Of a stretch of DNA of 25,106 nt, positions 19,201 to 25,106 are shown piece by piece. The stretch is from Coriobacteriia bacterium (GTDB lineage: Bacteria; Actinomycetota; Coriobacteriia; Coriobacteriales; UBA8131), in assembly GCA_009781525.1 (NCBI GenBank), contig WQXZ01000004.1, forward strand, positions 1 through 25,106, read 5' to 3'. Below the pieces are notes generated by a model that was given only the letters and a program-made list of their open reading frames with translations, was not told the origin of the DNA and did no database searches. The position numbers and the translations under genes were made by a program. Numbering within the stretch: position 1 is the first letter of the stretch; each line of letters starts with the position of its first letter.

Positions 19201-20287
19201 CTTTCGCACCAAAACTGAGTATGTATCCTGGCGTGCTGTTAATCACTGCCATAAAGCCGCCACTGTCAATCACATACGGTATTGCCTCAGGTGCGCCATC
19301 TACCAGCCTGTATACCTTGACATCAGCTTTGATTATCAACTGCGCGTTCAAACCGCTGTCTGCATCGATCATCGCCTGAGCATCGACCAGGTTAACTGTG
19401 AAGTTTCTTGCAGTGATGGCGTATTGGTCGTTGTTGCCTCCAGGAAAAATCACATCAGCATCAGAAACGGTTCCGATTATTGTCTTGCTGGCGAAGCGTC
19501 CATCTACCACCCAGGTAAACTGATAGTCGCCTGGTTCGGCTTCTGACTGATAGTCTGTAACAGGCCAGGGGTCTATTGTCAGCAAGTTGACAGAAATCGG
19601 AGTACCATCTATCTCATATGCTGCTGCTCTTGAATAATTTCTAACCTGACTGATACTGCCATCAACATCAGCGCTGAGAATCACGAAGTTCCGAGCACCT
19701 AAAATCAGGTTATCTGACTGCTCGATGATGTAGCGACCGTCGGTTATGACTATTGCCCTGGTTGCTGTGGTTTGCATTTCGTCTGAGTCGATAACTGTAT
19801 ACTCAACCTGGTAGACACCGACATTACCAGTATTGATAGAAGCTGTTGCAGAGCCATTGATGGTATAGCCGGTAACGGATTTCAAATCACCATCCTGCTC
19901 ATCCCATACAGTCATCCTGGCTCTGATCTCGTCGGCGTTTAACACGTGAGCGGCAGTGCCAACCTGCTGCTCGATTACCAGTGGAAGCCCGCCATCATTT
20001 GCACCTGGGCTTGATTCCGAAGCGAAACTGATGATGGGAGGTGAACCATAGAGCGTGTAGTAGACCGTGACAGTGATATCTGGAGCCTCTCTGATAGCAA
20101 AGACCACACTGTAACTGTCACCTACTGTTCCACCAGAAGCAGGAATGTTGTTAGTTATCACAACTACACCAGAAAGCGAAATCGTACTTAGTGGTAATGT
20201 CGATCCCAGATGATTTGCGTTATTAGTAAGTCTCCAGGCTTCAGCTGCAGAGCTGTTGATCAGTCGCAGCTGTACTGCATCGGTCAT
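10292..20287 (-). CDS. Giant repeat surface protein, C-terminal part (frameshifted from 20338-24555)
   Basis: 3,331 residues from an internal ATG at 20287; the open frame really extends back to about 20359 and continues the preceding frame, so this ATG (no ribosome site) is not the true start. The protein alternates DUF5011-like Ig domains (signature DxEDGDIT, then PGxYxVxYxVTDSxGN, then VVVNDGRY) with pairs of a second beta-rich module (start: Tyr/Val-rich strand then GAxxF; middle GGY or GGF; end TIxAxVVDADVI). Ten of the eleven Ig domains are here. After the array come an InlB B-repeat (about 3070-3135, VEFNANGG to YAQW), a Pro/Val stalk, and three membrane helices (about 3203-3228, 3259-3283, 3290-3315) with basic loops between. 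The mature part is acidic and Lys-poor, as in surface adhesins. Likely role: cell-surface adhesion. There is no enzyme motif and no LPXTG. Confidence 0.85.
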   Translation of the reverse strand: MTDAVQLRLINSSAAEAWRLTNNANHLGSTLPLSTISLSGVVVITNNIPASGGTVGDSYSVVFAIREAPDITVTVYYTLYGSPPIISFASESSPGANDGGLPLVIEQQVGTAAHVLNADEIRARMTVWDEQDGDLKSVTGYTINGSATASINTGNVGVYQVEYTVIDSDEMQTTATRAIVITDGRYIIEQSDNLILGARNFVILSADVDGSISQVRNYSRAAAYEIDGTPISVNLLTIDPWPVTDYQSEAEPGDYQFTWVVDGRFASKTIIGTVSDADVIFPGGNNDQYAITARNFTVNLVDAQAMIDADSGLNAQLIIKADVKVYRLVDGAPEAIPYVIDSGGFMAVINSTPGYILSFGAKVGGNTVITTPPTMVSPVYGRVSQGNDPVITALSPLEVWIGPEGLKPAGAILPSQYSDLYEVAAFDIEDGEEPHFALADSAIQVTHLEPTSGVILTEPGLYTMQYAVTDSDHNTATAHRLVVVNDGNFMVGDGRVLYATSFVTRLVDVTGSTNPSRIEEDILSKSKARLYDGTTGIEISIVGNIDQVDTGGYHRSVGTYQISITALDTPTGAVSKTIIGEVVDAEVIGPTDPPPFDPVTYVYGTSLMQTISEAESTAAGGDSAILAALKAGASRTYPAGPITHPAVTIIDLDDYVDRMLDSDHQNDIEVFRFTVSDVNGECSITLTITVGVGGIPVVTALPKPLEVLLPVDRAWVDSNGDISVAKLMQGVTATDAEAVTVTNPEGDVIDQVVITIFDVTDGGSGVLVNSIPADRPGIYEVTYSYTDEDHNTGSDTRAVIVNDGRYIYDSTYILEALSFVIRTSDVRSTGISAQLRAMSNAKAWTTGGQPRLAAVADNGGYRNTPNDYNVIIQVSGHADLQKTIIARVIDDGDALAPKVGDMNGANGEILSIVASNFCMNAHDANALVALASTVDYDAMLAGHAQVMFYDRTSAGFVSDTAAICVLLDDGGFADAANQPLQHGDHFMITFGSLEDPAAQTTIIAFVDNGYPPVIVAPSVRLVWTGEPSDKPADAIYYTDWTGMNGVSAYDSTDGDITSAIKMGLLDSSSSPSVFIEGTPVSLDIEDVFQEISYQVTDSDHNTVTVTVLVMVSRRAAMNSDYILLAMSFIETVDNITANGTGSSVILGLATAKAWRIRTIDLSEQHLLPIPVNYLLEVEDSGGYKAVAGEYPIIIGLADEPGYDCSLSTTITAKVIDQDVIGRGPDNFTDTRYVVAANHVRLTYLESAAYVGMTDTVTELLIERAFAEAWVITDRIETFDACVLSNQIGDDLHPLVAGGSYQVVFAPIGISGVSVTVIFEIDNGERPVINFIQEPLVFTRTDYSYALTEADLKAAMEVLDAEDGDLLNQTTVVVAGGVSLNQQNVGVWKVDYSVTDSHNNTATASRAVVIDDGRYIIDKADNIIIGARDFVVKRTGPGRVDGSEGQARSLSYAEAYSIKGVAYTVNWIARPSGYVDAAEVGTYIITWTVSGHSVTKTINAYVTDADTLDPGGKDSAYAIAASDFRVNLTSARAILITGDAAFIFAANAQVFKLIDSAPEATLIVEDRAGFTDTIGSYQPIIFCIASIPISVLHVGVTGTVSQRTAPVISLVTPIDVWVGDPDDPERPVDSILPVDYSDLFGVTADDAEDGDITASIVVSSDMSTGPVNLTQVGMYRLHYDVEDSDGNHPDVLPTRIVVVNDGRYVVGDGRILVARAFVTKVENVTDNPAIINQEILGKSYTSLYDGATGEPISSTEVSVLSNGGYRKEVGTYNITVAGVDVPSGYLYKNIVAEVVDADLVVNEPEDERSDSYYVFGNHITIRISEAATIIGSGDKNSSLLLTLQAGARKTQAGGTLLSLTPIVVDDDGFDVACGIYNVTIADPGLNALLTLSVTVVDGNSPVVSAVPIPLEIIYDPNNLGYVNRSQMMYGVTASDREDGDITGSIVINPDSFGNEVLPVIELRAASVTKITYSVTDSDGNVAEISRALIVNDGSIVFDECYIIQAYSFVIESSEVSSQASAQILERSEAKAFSTDGTEVSAYVADTAGFSSAQGAYHPLVGIIGYADLVKMVTAKVLSPGTGGGNGETYAISARGFRINLADAYVLQTASDTDYQQTFLSRSGAQSYLRNDYTLAKGGTSLLADDSGFRSIDFAPEGDPDYPTIVAVKFWVDEDHSAYVWVNVVVSNGNHPWLEVPALKVTGLNSEFGIGDYRSEVYYGDSEDSIDNLTLWHDTPVDTSIEGIYQVNYKVTDSEGNETTGIGYVLVGPWAIDRDYAVSAWSFVTTVSVVAGSSDTDELILQFSHAKALKVERDINGCVIGIDSVAAIVRADGDLAAIVGSYPHILIGISDELLPVVEISARVIDRDAISNKPDEDTGAIADTNTGDSLDCSRYVVGANNATISFAQAGQLAGRLDADTKAALIEAAKAVGYVISDTGSIDDFTVDVTLNSIGQEVGVYAVTFAPLGVQGVSVTVLFTVAPGYLPELAVDGPLVLDATEDSVYVSLQQLLDGVSVSDSDSPEISIDDVVISAGIDTALPIDQSLVGVKQVIHSVADPIITVDDEYGNKVPATVSVSRAVVINDGRFVVDDDEGDGGSSSGGVIVGAKNFVVSVKDPLFAGTVSDAIALAFAEAYNFDCEPLVVELASALPLGFAAKQLGVYSFTFRAVGYSETTVSVTGEIVDSDVVDLGQDPYRSKYALIASDYAVDVAVADTMNNDADFVNAASARAIKLLPQLGDVAVLVHDTGGFEALVGTYPIAFGITGYTQTERSAVINGMVTNGSPAALYVRTPIELALGTSWDNSVAMSDVAAIDPGVGDITSSVTWFSTDPTRAVDTSRPGIYQVTYTVTGNNGSLVSAQRCVVVNDGRYHVGSGRILEARSFVIRSADVASDSIERINQLLTGTEAQAYNGETGAELFPAVVSIHSTGGYNSAVGEYQVTVRALDDPTGYIDRQVIAKVVDADVIGEKPALPTDPSGTRVYVYGNNVTLYVSQVEKILNDASLLLVLQAEACVAYPSGELSTQDAVVVSKGGFEAKSGSYTIKVADSNLSCQIELILTVIDDPESEIPEVPAARHKVEFNANGGRLTGPQAIYVQEPATTIPYLPSTPVRNGYTFLYWATSISGGTHFTAEYIVTGNMVVYAQWKVVEAPKPPTPPGPVIVNPPTTVIVVPPVVTPAEPDDLPVVGSVVVTPAPVVISTEPGWALFNLLSVVLSGLLFVYILVLFMVGRKGRRRDSGDTQDTAPSAQTDNDFASSKRYRQASILKILASAVLFAEGLLVLLTTQDFSLPMQMIDRYSLIMALLLVAQACIWAVSVLLRRRSNAQFMQNESVVF
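11080..13489 (-). repeat. Higher-order repeat block III (units 9-11)
   Basis: Third copy of the four-unit cycle in the giant protein, missing its fourth unit. Unit junctions (the NDGR-type strand ending each Ig domain) lie near 13485, 12545 and 11697. Unit 9 resembles units 1 and 5, unit 10 resembles 2 and 6, and unit 11 resembles 3 and 7. The array stops where the Ig domain of a twelfth unit would begin and the InlB repeat follows instead. The EDGD motif is degraded in all three units (SEDS, SDSP, GVGD). Confidence 0.7.
13490..16949 (-). repeat. Higher-order repeat block II (units 5-8)
   Basis: Second copy of the four-unit cycle, about 3.46 kb. Junctions lie near 16945, 16055, 15192 and 14315. 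This block keeps the best Ig signatures (AEDGDL, AEDGDI, REDGDI in units 6-8). Unit 5's junction strand is altered (SRRAAMNSDY instead of NDGRY), as is that of its cycle-mate unit 9 (GPWAIDRDY). Confidence 0.7.
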
Positions 20288-20690
20288 CCCTGCATAAGAA
20301 GCTGCCTGTGCAACCGTAATGCTATAGCTATTTGCTCCTATGTAATAGCGATAATTGTGTCAGTGTCTTCAGTGTCATTACTGACCTGTTTGTTCACCAC
20401 TGTTGCAGTGATATTTGAGCGCACAGAGATCTTCTCAGCCACTCGAATCGTGATGTTGTACACACCGGTACTGCACCCTGCATGGTATCCGTTATTTGCA
20501 GATACCTCGGCTGTCGCGCTTTGCAAGCCACTGATCGAAGCGGCATCGACTACCCAGGCTATCGCTCGTGCATCGTCGATTATCGTGTTGGCGTCTGCGT
20601 CACTCCGATTCTTTATAAAACTCTGTGCGTGAAGGATATACGCAGGGCCAGACGAAGTCTCAGGCACCACAACGTAACTTCCATCGTTTA
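16950..20690 (-). repeat. Higher-order repeat block I (units 1-4), spans the frameshift
   Basis: First copy of the four-unit cycle, about 3.74 kb, with junctions near 20681, 19741, 18832 and 17881. It is preceded by a half unit (two non-Ig modules, about 20945-21580) whose second module, GANDFTISVNNATALL, resembles that of units 4 and 8. The array therefore begins in phase with the cycle. The frameshift at about 20350 falls between the two modules of unit 1. Confidence 0.7.
20338..20362 (-). other. Frameshift joining the two halves of the giant gene
   Basis: The upstream frame ends at TAG 20338-20340, and the downstream frame is closed before TGA 20360-20362, so the shift must lie in this 25-base stretch. 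Past it, the second frame at once reads RYYIGANSYS and then YAGMTDA, matching TRYVVAANHV and YVGMTD in unit 5 and SRYVVGANNA in unit 9. The span 10292-24555 is 14,264 bases; one added base makes it divisible by three. No X-XXY-YYZ slippery site or homopolymer is present, which favours a mutation or a sequence error over programmed frameshifting. Confidence 0.85.
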
Positions 20691-23600
20691 CCACTACAAC
20701 ACGCTGGCAACTGGTCGCATTGCTGTCAGAGTTCAAAACGCTATAGTTGACTGTATACATGCCCTTGCGACCAAGATTCACAGGTGTGTTATAGCTCACC
20801 GCACTGGTGATATCGCTACCACCGCTGGCTGCCAAAGCCGTTACTCCCAACATGTAGTCAAACTCACCAGGCAGAATCGCCGTTGCCGGCTTTGACGCAG
20901 TGTCGCCGATCCATACCTCAATCGGAGTACTGACAATCAGTACCGGCACGCTGCCAGTGACAACATGCGCAGTAACAGCAACCTTATTTGCAGCTGTGTC
21001 GGGCATACCGGCAAGTTTAAACGTAACTTCAAAATCACCTGGGTAAACCGGATAGGATATCTGTACGCTCACTACCTCCAAGGCAGCTGAGCCAAAGGCA
21101 TCCGTAATGCTGAGCCGCCCCTGTGCCCCAGCTAATGCAATCAGTGCCAGGTCACGATCAGAGGTGTATTGCTCAAGCAGAGCAGTCGCGTTGTTGACCG
21201 ATATCGTAAAGTCATTTGCACCGATTAATGGCGTTGCATACATATACGGCAGCACCGTGACGGTCGCAGTGGCAAAGATACTCGGGTCGTCAACTGATGC
21301 AAAAGTTACCGTATAGGGCTTGCCCATCGGGTAGCTGGCAAGAAAAACCTCTCTATCAGCAAAGTTCTGCTCCAGCCACGCTGGCTCAACACCGACTATG
21401 AACACATCGGTTCCAATATTGACAGCAGGCGAGCGTTTCTCTGCGTGTGCATCAATCAATCCCTTCAGATATTCATGCTGTGCAGAACTGTCAGTACCTA
21501 AGCCGGCAATGCTTATTGCATCGTTTAGCCCGATCCAGGCGTCTTCAGATATAAGGATAAGATCTGTCTCGGTTACTATCAAATATGGTGCAGCTGCAAT
21601 GGTTGTATCGTGACAGTCGGTCTGAACCAGGGGATTAGCATTGCCATTGGTGTCCTCTACGATGAAGTAGACAAAGTCGCCTTCATGCAAGTTGGCAAGC
21701 GCAGAGGCTGGAATCTCATAGACCCAGCTACCGTTTTCATTTAGAGCTCCGAGCACTGGATTGCTACTACTGTCACAGATGATGTTATCGATTGAGTTAA
21801 CAACAGCATAAAGCTTCACAGCTGGTTCGGGGTTATGCGGTTCAAGCGCCGCCTGTTCAGAGGCAGTACTCCATACACCTTGGATGCGATAGGTCAAGCC
21901 TGACCAGATTTTCCCGTTGTTTGGCTGTGTTATGGTAGCAGGGACAGGAGGCAAGATATCAGCAATAACTATCACCTGGTCTGTAAGTTCATTCGGATGT
22001 GCCAGATGTATCTGGCTGGATGTAGGATCGTCAACCAAGCCTCGCCAGGCTGAATCAACCCGATAGCTGTCACCCGACACCAGCAGGCTGCCATTGGTAT
22101 AGCGCACCACACCGTCATATTGAGCAACACCGGTTTCAATAGAATAGAGACTATCAGGGTTAATCGAAGTTACCTGTCCGGCAGTCGACTGTTGCCAGTC
22201 AGTACTGCCTGCTGGCAAAATACCAAAGCGACCAAAGACCTCGTCGGTCCAGATCGGACGACCGGCGAAGTTCAACCCTTCCGGAACCACGCCGGTAGCT
22301 CGAACATACAGGTCTGCATTGGTCGCAGGTAGTAGATTCTGAATTATCGGAGAAGCATTGTTACCGGAGATACGACGATAGGGCACCATGCCCTGACTAC
22401 CAAAACTATCTACTCCGCTATTAAAGGTCGGATCGTTTGAAGGTGGGTTGTTTCCCATATTTGAGAAGTTTGCACCTTGCAGCGAATAAGAAATAATTGA
22501 CCACTGCCTGTATGGGTTGCCATATATCGAATCGTTGGAACTGTTTGTAGAATTGCCTCCGTTCAATGATCCATTATCACGGCGTGCCCCATTACCCCAA
22601 ACCGCAATATCAGAGTTATAGGACACATAGGTATTATTTGCTCCTCTTGCATCGAAAACCCGAGCACCTAGAATTGGATTGACGTTGACAAAGTTGTAAT
22701 AGAGTGGGTTATTACACTCGAAACTGAAGTTGTTACCAGCTGAAAATATGCCCTGCGAGTTACTATTCACGTTTCCTTCAGCTAGAAACACTGCGCCTTC
22801 ACCGACATAGATCGACCCATAGGTATTATTGCCAGCAGCAACAGCTGCCCCCTCCCAGGCAATCAGGTTGATGTTTGAGTACCAGCCGTCAACATAGAAA
22901 GTAAAATAGTTGGCATCGAACTCGATTGCCCCCTTGTTTCCCACTGCACCACTGGTTGCTGGTGCGCGATTATTGCCTTCGTTAATGACATTAACCGAGG
23001 CGCCACCGGTCACATAGAAACCGTTGTTGGTTCCTGTACCGAAGCGTATTGCTGCCGGTGTGTTTGATCCCTCAGAAGCATGGTTGATAACATTTAGCCT
23101 GGCTCCATTACTGATAATGAATGATTGATCGCCAACAGAACGAAAACGAATGGTTCCGCCCAGGTCATTGCTCGCGCCAAAAGACTCCGCGTTTAAAACA
23201 CTTCCTGGGCCGTCAACAATAAAATTACCGCCTTCGATCTGCTGGAGTAATGCTGGCATGCCATCATTACTGTCGCCTGCATTCTGCCCACGCAGACTTA
23301 TTACATTCATCTTTGCACCATCTGTGATATTTATACCACCGCCACCACCTGAGCTGGCTGAGCGTGCAGTCATGCTAATGGTGCCGCCATTAGTCCCAGT
23401 TCCCGAACCGTTTCCTCTAACATCAAGTAAAGCACCTGCCCCACTGACATTAATGTATGCAGTCGATCCGCCTGATGTACCTGCTTGCATGTTAATGACC
23501 TGGGTAGTGCCAGTACCCCTGCCATAGAAATAGACCTGCGCACCACCGTAGACAGATATCACGTTGCTACGCCCACTGGTATTGGCATTAATCGGATCAT

Positions 23601-24555
23601 CTCCGCCACTGATGTGAACAACAGTATTCTGCCCATAGTAATTCTGAATCGGAGCTTCAATAACGGTGGTGTTGCTAGTTTCTACGTCCCATGAAACCTC
23701 ACCGGTAAAATTCACGGCAACAGCCTGTGTTGCACTTATCAAGCCAGCAACTGGTGAAGGACTACCAGCTGAGATATTGTGAATATTGATGGTCCAATTG
23801 GATGAAACAGCTGCTGAAGGGTTAATTACCTGGTTTCCTGCTGTTGCGTTTGGACGAATGATCGTCAGGTTCATTATTGTGAAAGCCGCCCCTGTGGATG
23901 GCGCCGCATTAAGCGGAAACAGCGCACGATTGATATTATTCGATGCGCCATCATTTCTACAATCCAAGGAGTATCCTTGCCCGTCTATTGTCAGAGATCT
24001 TGATATTGCTGGTAGATCATTACCGGTTGCCGTGCCGCCGGTTCGCTGGATGTTCCCAGCAAAGCGAATCTCAAAGACTGAAGTATTGCTCATTGCGGAT
24101 TGCAGGTCTGACCAGCTCGATACTCCGACAACACCTGGCTCGATTACTTCGACTGCCAAGGGCATTATGCCAATTTCATCAGGTGTTTCTCCGGGCTCAA
24201 CAGACTCTTCGGTTCCAAGAGGGCCAGCATTTACATCGTTATTTAGAGCAAGCTCTTGCTCAGCTGGCGGAACAGGTGCGATGCTCTCTGCTCCTTCGAA
24301 GCCCTCGCTTTCGGATTCACTGTTTTCTTCTAAATCATATGAATCATCGTCAGTGAAGTCTATCTGCTCTTCGTTGTCAGGCGCAAAGACATTGCTTTGG
24401 TCGGCAAACAAACCAACAGGTAGTGCCATGATGATGGTCAATAACATGGCCAAGCATCGTGCCAGCCATTTGCTCTGGGCTCTTCTTTTTTGTTCAGGAT
24501 AACTACCGTTGCGACTCTTCGCAGCATGCTGAGAAGTCTTCTCGATTTTTATCAT
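20338..24555 (-). CDS. Giant repeat surface protein, N-terminal part (ends at a frameshift)
   Basis: 1,405 residues, ending at a TAG (20338-20340) created by a frameshift within a repeat. Order: signal peptide with basic n-region and hydrophobic core (WLARCLAMLLTIIMALPVG, about 30-48, cleavage near A51); a strongly acidic linker (about 55-125); a pectate-lyase-like beta-helix adhesive domain (about 145-600) rich in Gly, Asn and repeated turns such as SNGARLNVIN; an Ig-like domain near 870-980 (QPNNGKIW to DTNGNANP); then two beta-rich modules, the first DUF5011-like Ig domain (near 1205-1290, ending VVVVNDGSYVV) and one more module. AGGG five bases before the ATG is a weak ribosome site. The protein is exported and continues in the next frame (10292-20287); together about 4,754 residues. 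The architecture resembles large adhesins of gut Gram-positive bacteria. Confidence 0.85.
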   Translation of the reverse strand: MIKIEKTSQHAAKSRNGSYPEQKRRAQSKWLARCLAMLLTIIMALPVGLFADQSNVFAPDNEEQIDFTDDDSYDLEENSESESEGFEGAESIAPVPPAEQELALNNDVNAGPLGTEESVEPGETPDEIGIMPLAVEVIEPGVVGVSSWSDLQSAMSNTSVFEIRFAGNIQRTGGTATGNDLPAISRSLTIDGQGYSLDCRNDGASNNINRALFPLNAAPSTGAAFTIMNLTIIRPNATAGNQVINPSAAVSSNWTINIHNISAGSPSPVAGLISATQAVAVNFTGEVSWDVETSNTTVIEAPIQNYYGQNTVVHISGGDDPINANTSGRSNVISVYGGAQVYFYGRGTGTTQVINMQAGTSGGSTAYINVSGAGALLDVRGNGSGTGTNGGTISMTARSASSGGGGGINITDGAKMNVISLRGQNAGDSNDGMPALLQQIEGGNFIVDGPGSVLNAESFGASNDLGGTIRFRSVGDQSFIISNGARLNVINHASEGSNTPAAIRFGTGTNNGFYVTGGASVNVINEGNNRAPATSGAVGNKGAIEFDANYFTFYVDGWYSNINLIAWEGAAVAAGNNTYGSIYVGEGAVFLAEGNVNSNSQGIFSAGNNFSFECNNPLYYNFVNVNPILGARVFDARGANNTYVSYNSDIAVWGNGARRDNGSLNGGNSTNSSNDSIYGNPYRQWSIISYSLQGANFSNMGNNPPSNDPTFNSGVDSFGSQGMVPYRRISGNNASPIIQNLLPATNADLYVRATGVVPEGLNFAGRPIWTDEVFGRFGILPAGSTDWQQSTAGQVTSINPDSLYSIETGVAQYDGVVRYTNGSLLVSGDSYRVDSAWRGLVDDPTSSQIHLAHPNELTDQVIVIADILPPVPATITQPNNGKIWSGLTYRIQGVWSTASEQAALEPHNPEPAVKLYAVVNSIDNIICDSSSNPVLGALNENGSWVYEIPASALANLHEGDFVYFIVEDTNGNANPLVQTDCHDTTIAAAPYLIVTETDLILISEDAWIGLNDAISIAGLGTDSSAQHEYLKGLIDAHAEKRSPAVNIGTDVFIVGVEPAWLEQNFADREVFLASYPMGKPYTVTFASVDDPSIFATATVTVLPYMYATPLIGANDFTISVNNATALLEQYTSDRDLALIALAGAQGRLSITDAFGSAALEVVSVQISYPVYPGDFEVTFKLAGMPDTAANKVAVTAHVVTGSVPVLIVSTPIEVWIGDTASKPATAILPGEFDYMLGVTALAASGGSDITSAVSYNTPVNLGRKGMYTVNYSVLNSDSNATSCQRVVVVNDGSYVVVPETSSGPAYILHAQSFIKNRSDADANTIIDDARAIAWVVDAASISGLQSATAEVSANNGYHAGCSTGVYNITIRVAEKISVRSNITATVVNKQVSNDTEDTDTIIAIT

Positions 24556-24869
24556 ATTTCCCTGCTTCCATCTAGGTGTGCCATTTAGTTGCTAATCCGA
24601 TTGGCATCACTCAGATGTTGAAGAAGCAGGTTAGTTTTTCTAATCCTTTATTAGGCTTGATAATACCTAAGAACAGCTAAGACAATGATACCTTCGAGTT
24701 AACGAAAGCCATTTTACACAAGCCCAGTAAGAAAGATGGCTGTCTTTTATAAATTTGCTTATTTGTTTTATTCATTACTTGATAGATACTGCCAACCTTG
24801 ACGGCTCACCTTGTGCGCTCGATTCCTCTACAATGCAATACGCAGGTCTAATCGAAAGGATCTCTAAGG
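24556..24869. other. AT-rich divergent intergenic region
   Basis: 314 bases between the giant surface-protein gene (minus) and the VanZ-like gene (plus). It should hold both promoters, but only partial matches are seen: TACAAT at 24829-24834 could serve the plus gene, with no matching -35 at 17 bases. On the minus strand, TATTAT preceded at 14 bases by TTGTCT (around 24660-24690) is a poor candidate. Two small hairpins (CTAAT/ATTAG and TTAGG/CCTAA) overlap near 24639-24670. No gene or RNA is recognised. Confidence 0.5.
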
Positions 24870-25106
24870 ATGAAATCAGACAGCTTGCGTGAAAAACCCA
24901 AACAGACTATTCGAATCATTGCAGCCATATTGTCTGTGCTGGTAGCAATCGTTATTTTTGTTGGCTCATCAATTCAGACAAGCGGCTATCCTTCACATCC
25001 AAGTTATCTGAATGTAGTAGCTCACATGTTTGAGTACGCTATTCTGGCTGCGCTATTGGCAGTTGCCCTCAATTCACCAAAGCGAAAGCTCTGGCAAACT
25101 GCTTTA
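24870..25106 (+). CDS. VanZ-like membrane protein, 5' part
   Basis: The first 79 residues, cut by the window end. A short charged start (MKSDSLREKPKQTIR) leads into a membrane helix (about 17-33), then GSSIQTSGYPSHPSYLNVVAH, then a second helix starting AHMFEYAILAALLAV near 56-70. A short extracytoplasmic loop followed by a His-x(2)-Glu-Tyr entry to a helix is the pattern of VanZ-family proteins, known for low-level teicoplanin resistance in enterococci but mostly of unknown role. AAAGGA nine bases before the ATG supports the start. It is divergent from the giant surface-protein gene. The family call is moderate because only the N-terminal part is visible. Confidence 0.7.
   Translation, partial: MKSDSLREKPKQTIRIIAAILSVLVAIVIFVGSSIQTSGYPSHPSYLNVVAHMFEYAILAALLAVALNSPKRKLWQTAL

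Noticed and set aside
20287..20289. ATG used as an independent start of the 3,331-residue frame
   Set aside because: It has no spaced ribosome site and falls inside a repeat module (YAGMTDA) whose first part lies just upstream in the same frame; it is a continuation after a frameshift.
20338..20362. Programmed ribosomal frameshifting
   Set aside because: A -1 shift is needed, but no X-XXY-YYZ heptamer, homopolymer or downstream stem is visible in the 25-base window.

Overview
The window looks like chromosomal DNA of an anaerobic, Gram-positive actinobacterium. My best inference is the Coriobacteriia / Eggerthellaceae group. The evidence is a superoxide reductase in place of aerobic defence enzymes, a very large secreted protein with an InlB-type repeat and a C-terminal membrane anchor, a VanZ-like protein, frequent GTG starts and intermediate GC. 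No marker gene fixes the taxonomy, so this assignment is tentative.

Layout, left half (mostly + strand): a C-rich leader with a 14-base C run (1-100); a class I SAM-dependent methyltransferase (220-996); a large polytopic DUF2339-like membrane protein with a low-complexity tail (1108-4227); a complete ECF-type cobalt/nickel importer operon (4393-6977) coding for CbiM fused to a PDGLE domain, CbiQ and CbiO; a 395-base gap holding a compound palindromic element (7103-7269); a broken fragment of a Dph6-like ATPase (7373-7549); and an AAA_14/DUF4143 ATPase (7697-8950).

Right half (mostly - strand): tRNA-Pro(CGG) with encoded CCA (9103-9179); superoxide reductase (9320-9673); a small exported protein, possibly a lipoprotein (9753-10190); a strong intrinsic terminator (10230-10280); then a 14.3-kb gene for a giant surface protein (10292-24555), which a single-base frameshift near 20350 splits into two reading frames. 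Reading through that shift gives about 4,754 residues: signal peptide, acidic linker, pectate-lyase-like beta-helix, one Ig-like domain, eleven DUF5011-like Ig domains alternating with pairs of an unfamiliar beta-rich module, an InlB B-repeat, a Pro/Val stalk and three C-terminal transmembrane helices. A VanZ-like gene (24870 onward) diverges from it and runs off the window.

The most striking feature is the order inside the giant protein. The ~280-315-residue units are not equally related: they repeat in a cycle of four (1=5=9, 2=6=10, 3=7=11, 4=8). The array therefore seems to have grown by duplication of ~3.5-3.7-kb blocks of four units. The cobalt operon is the only clear multi-gene pathway; it would feed corrinoid or nickel enzymes typical of strict anaerobes.
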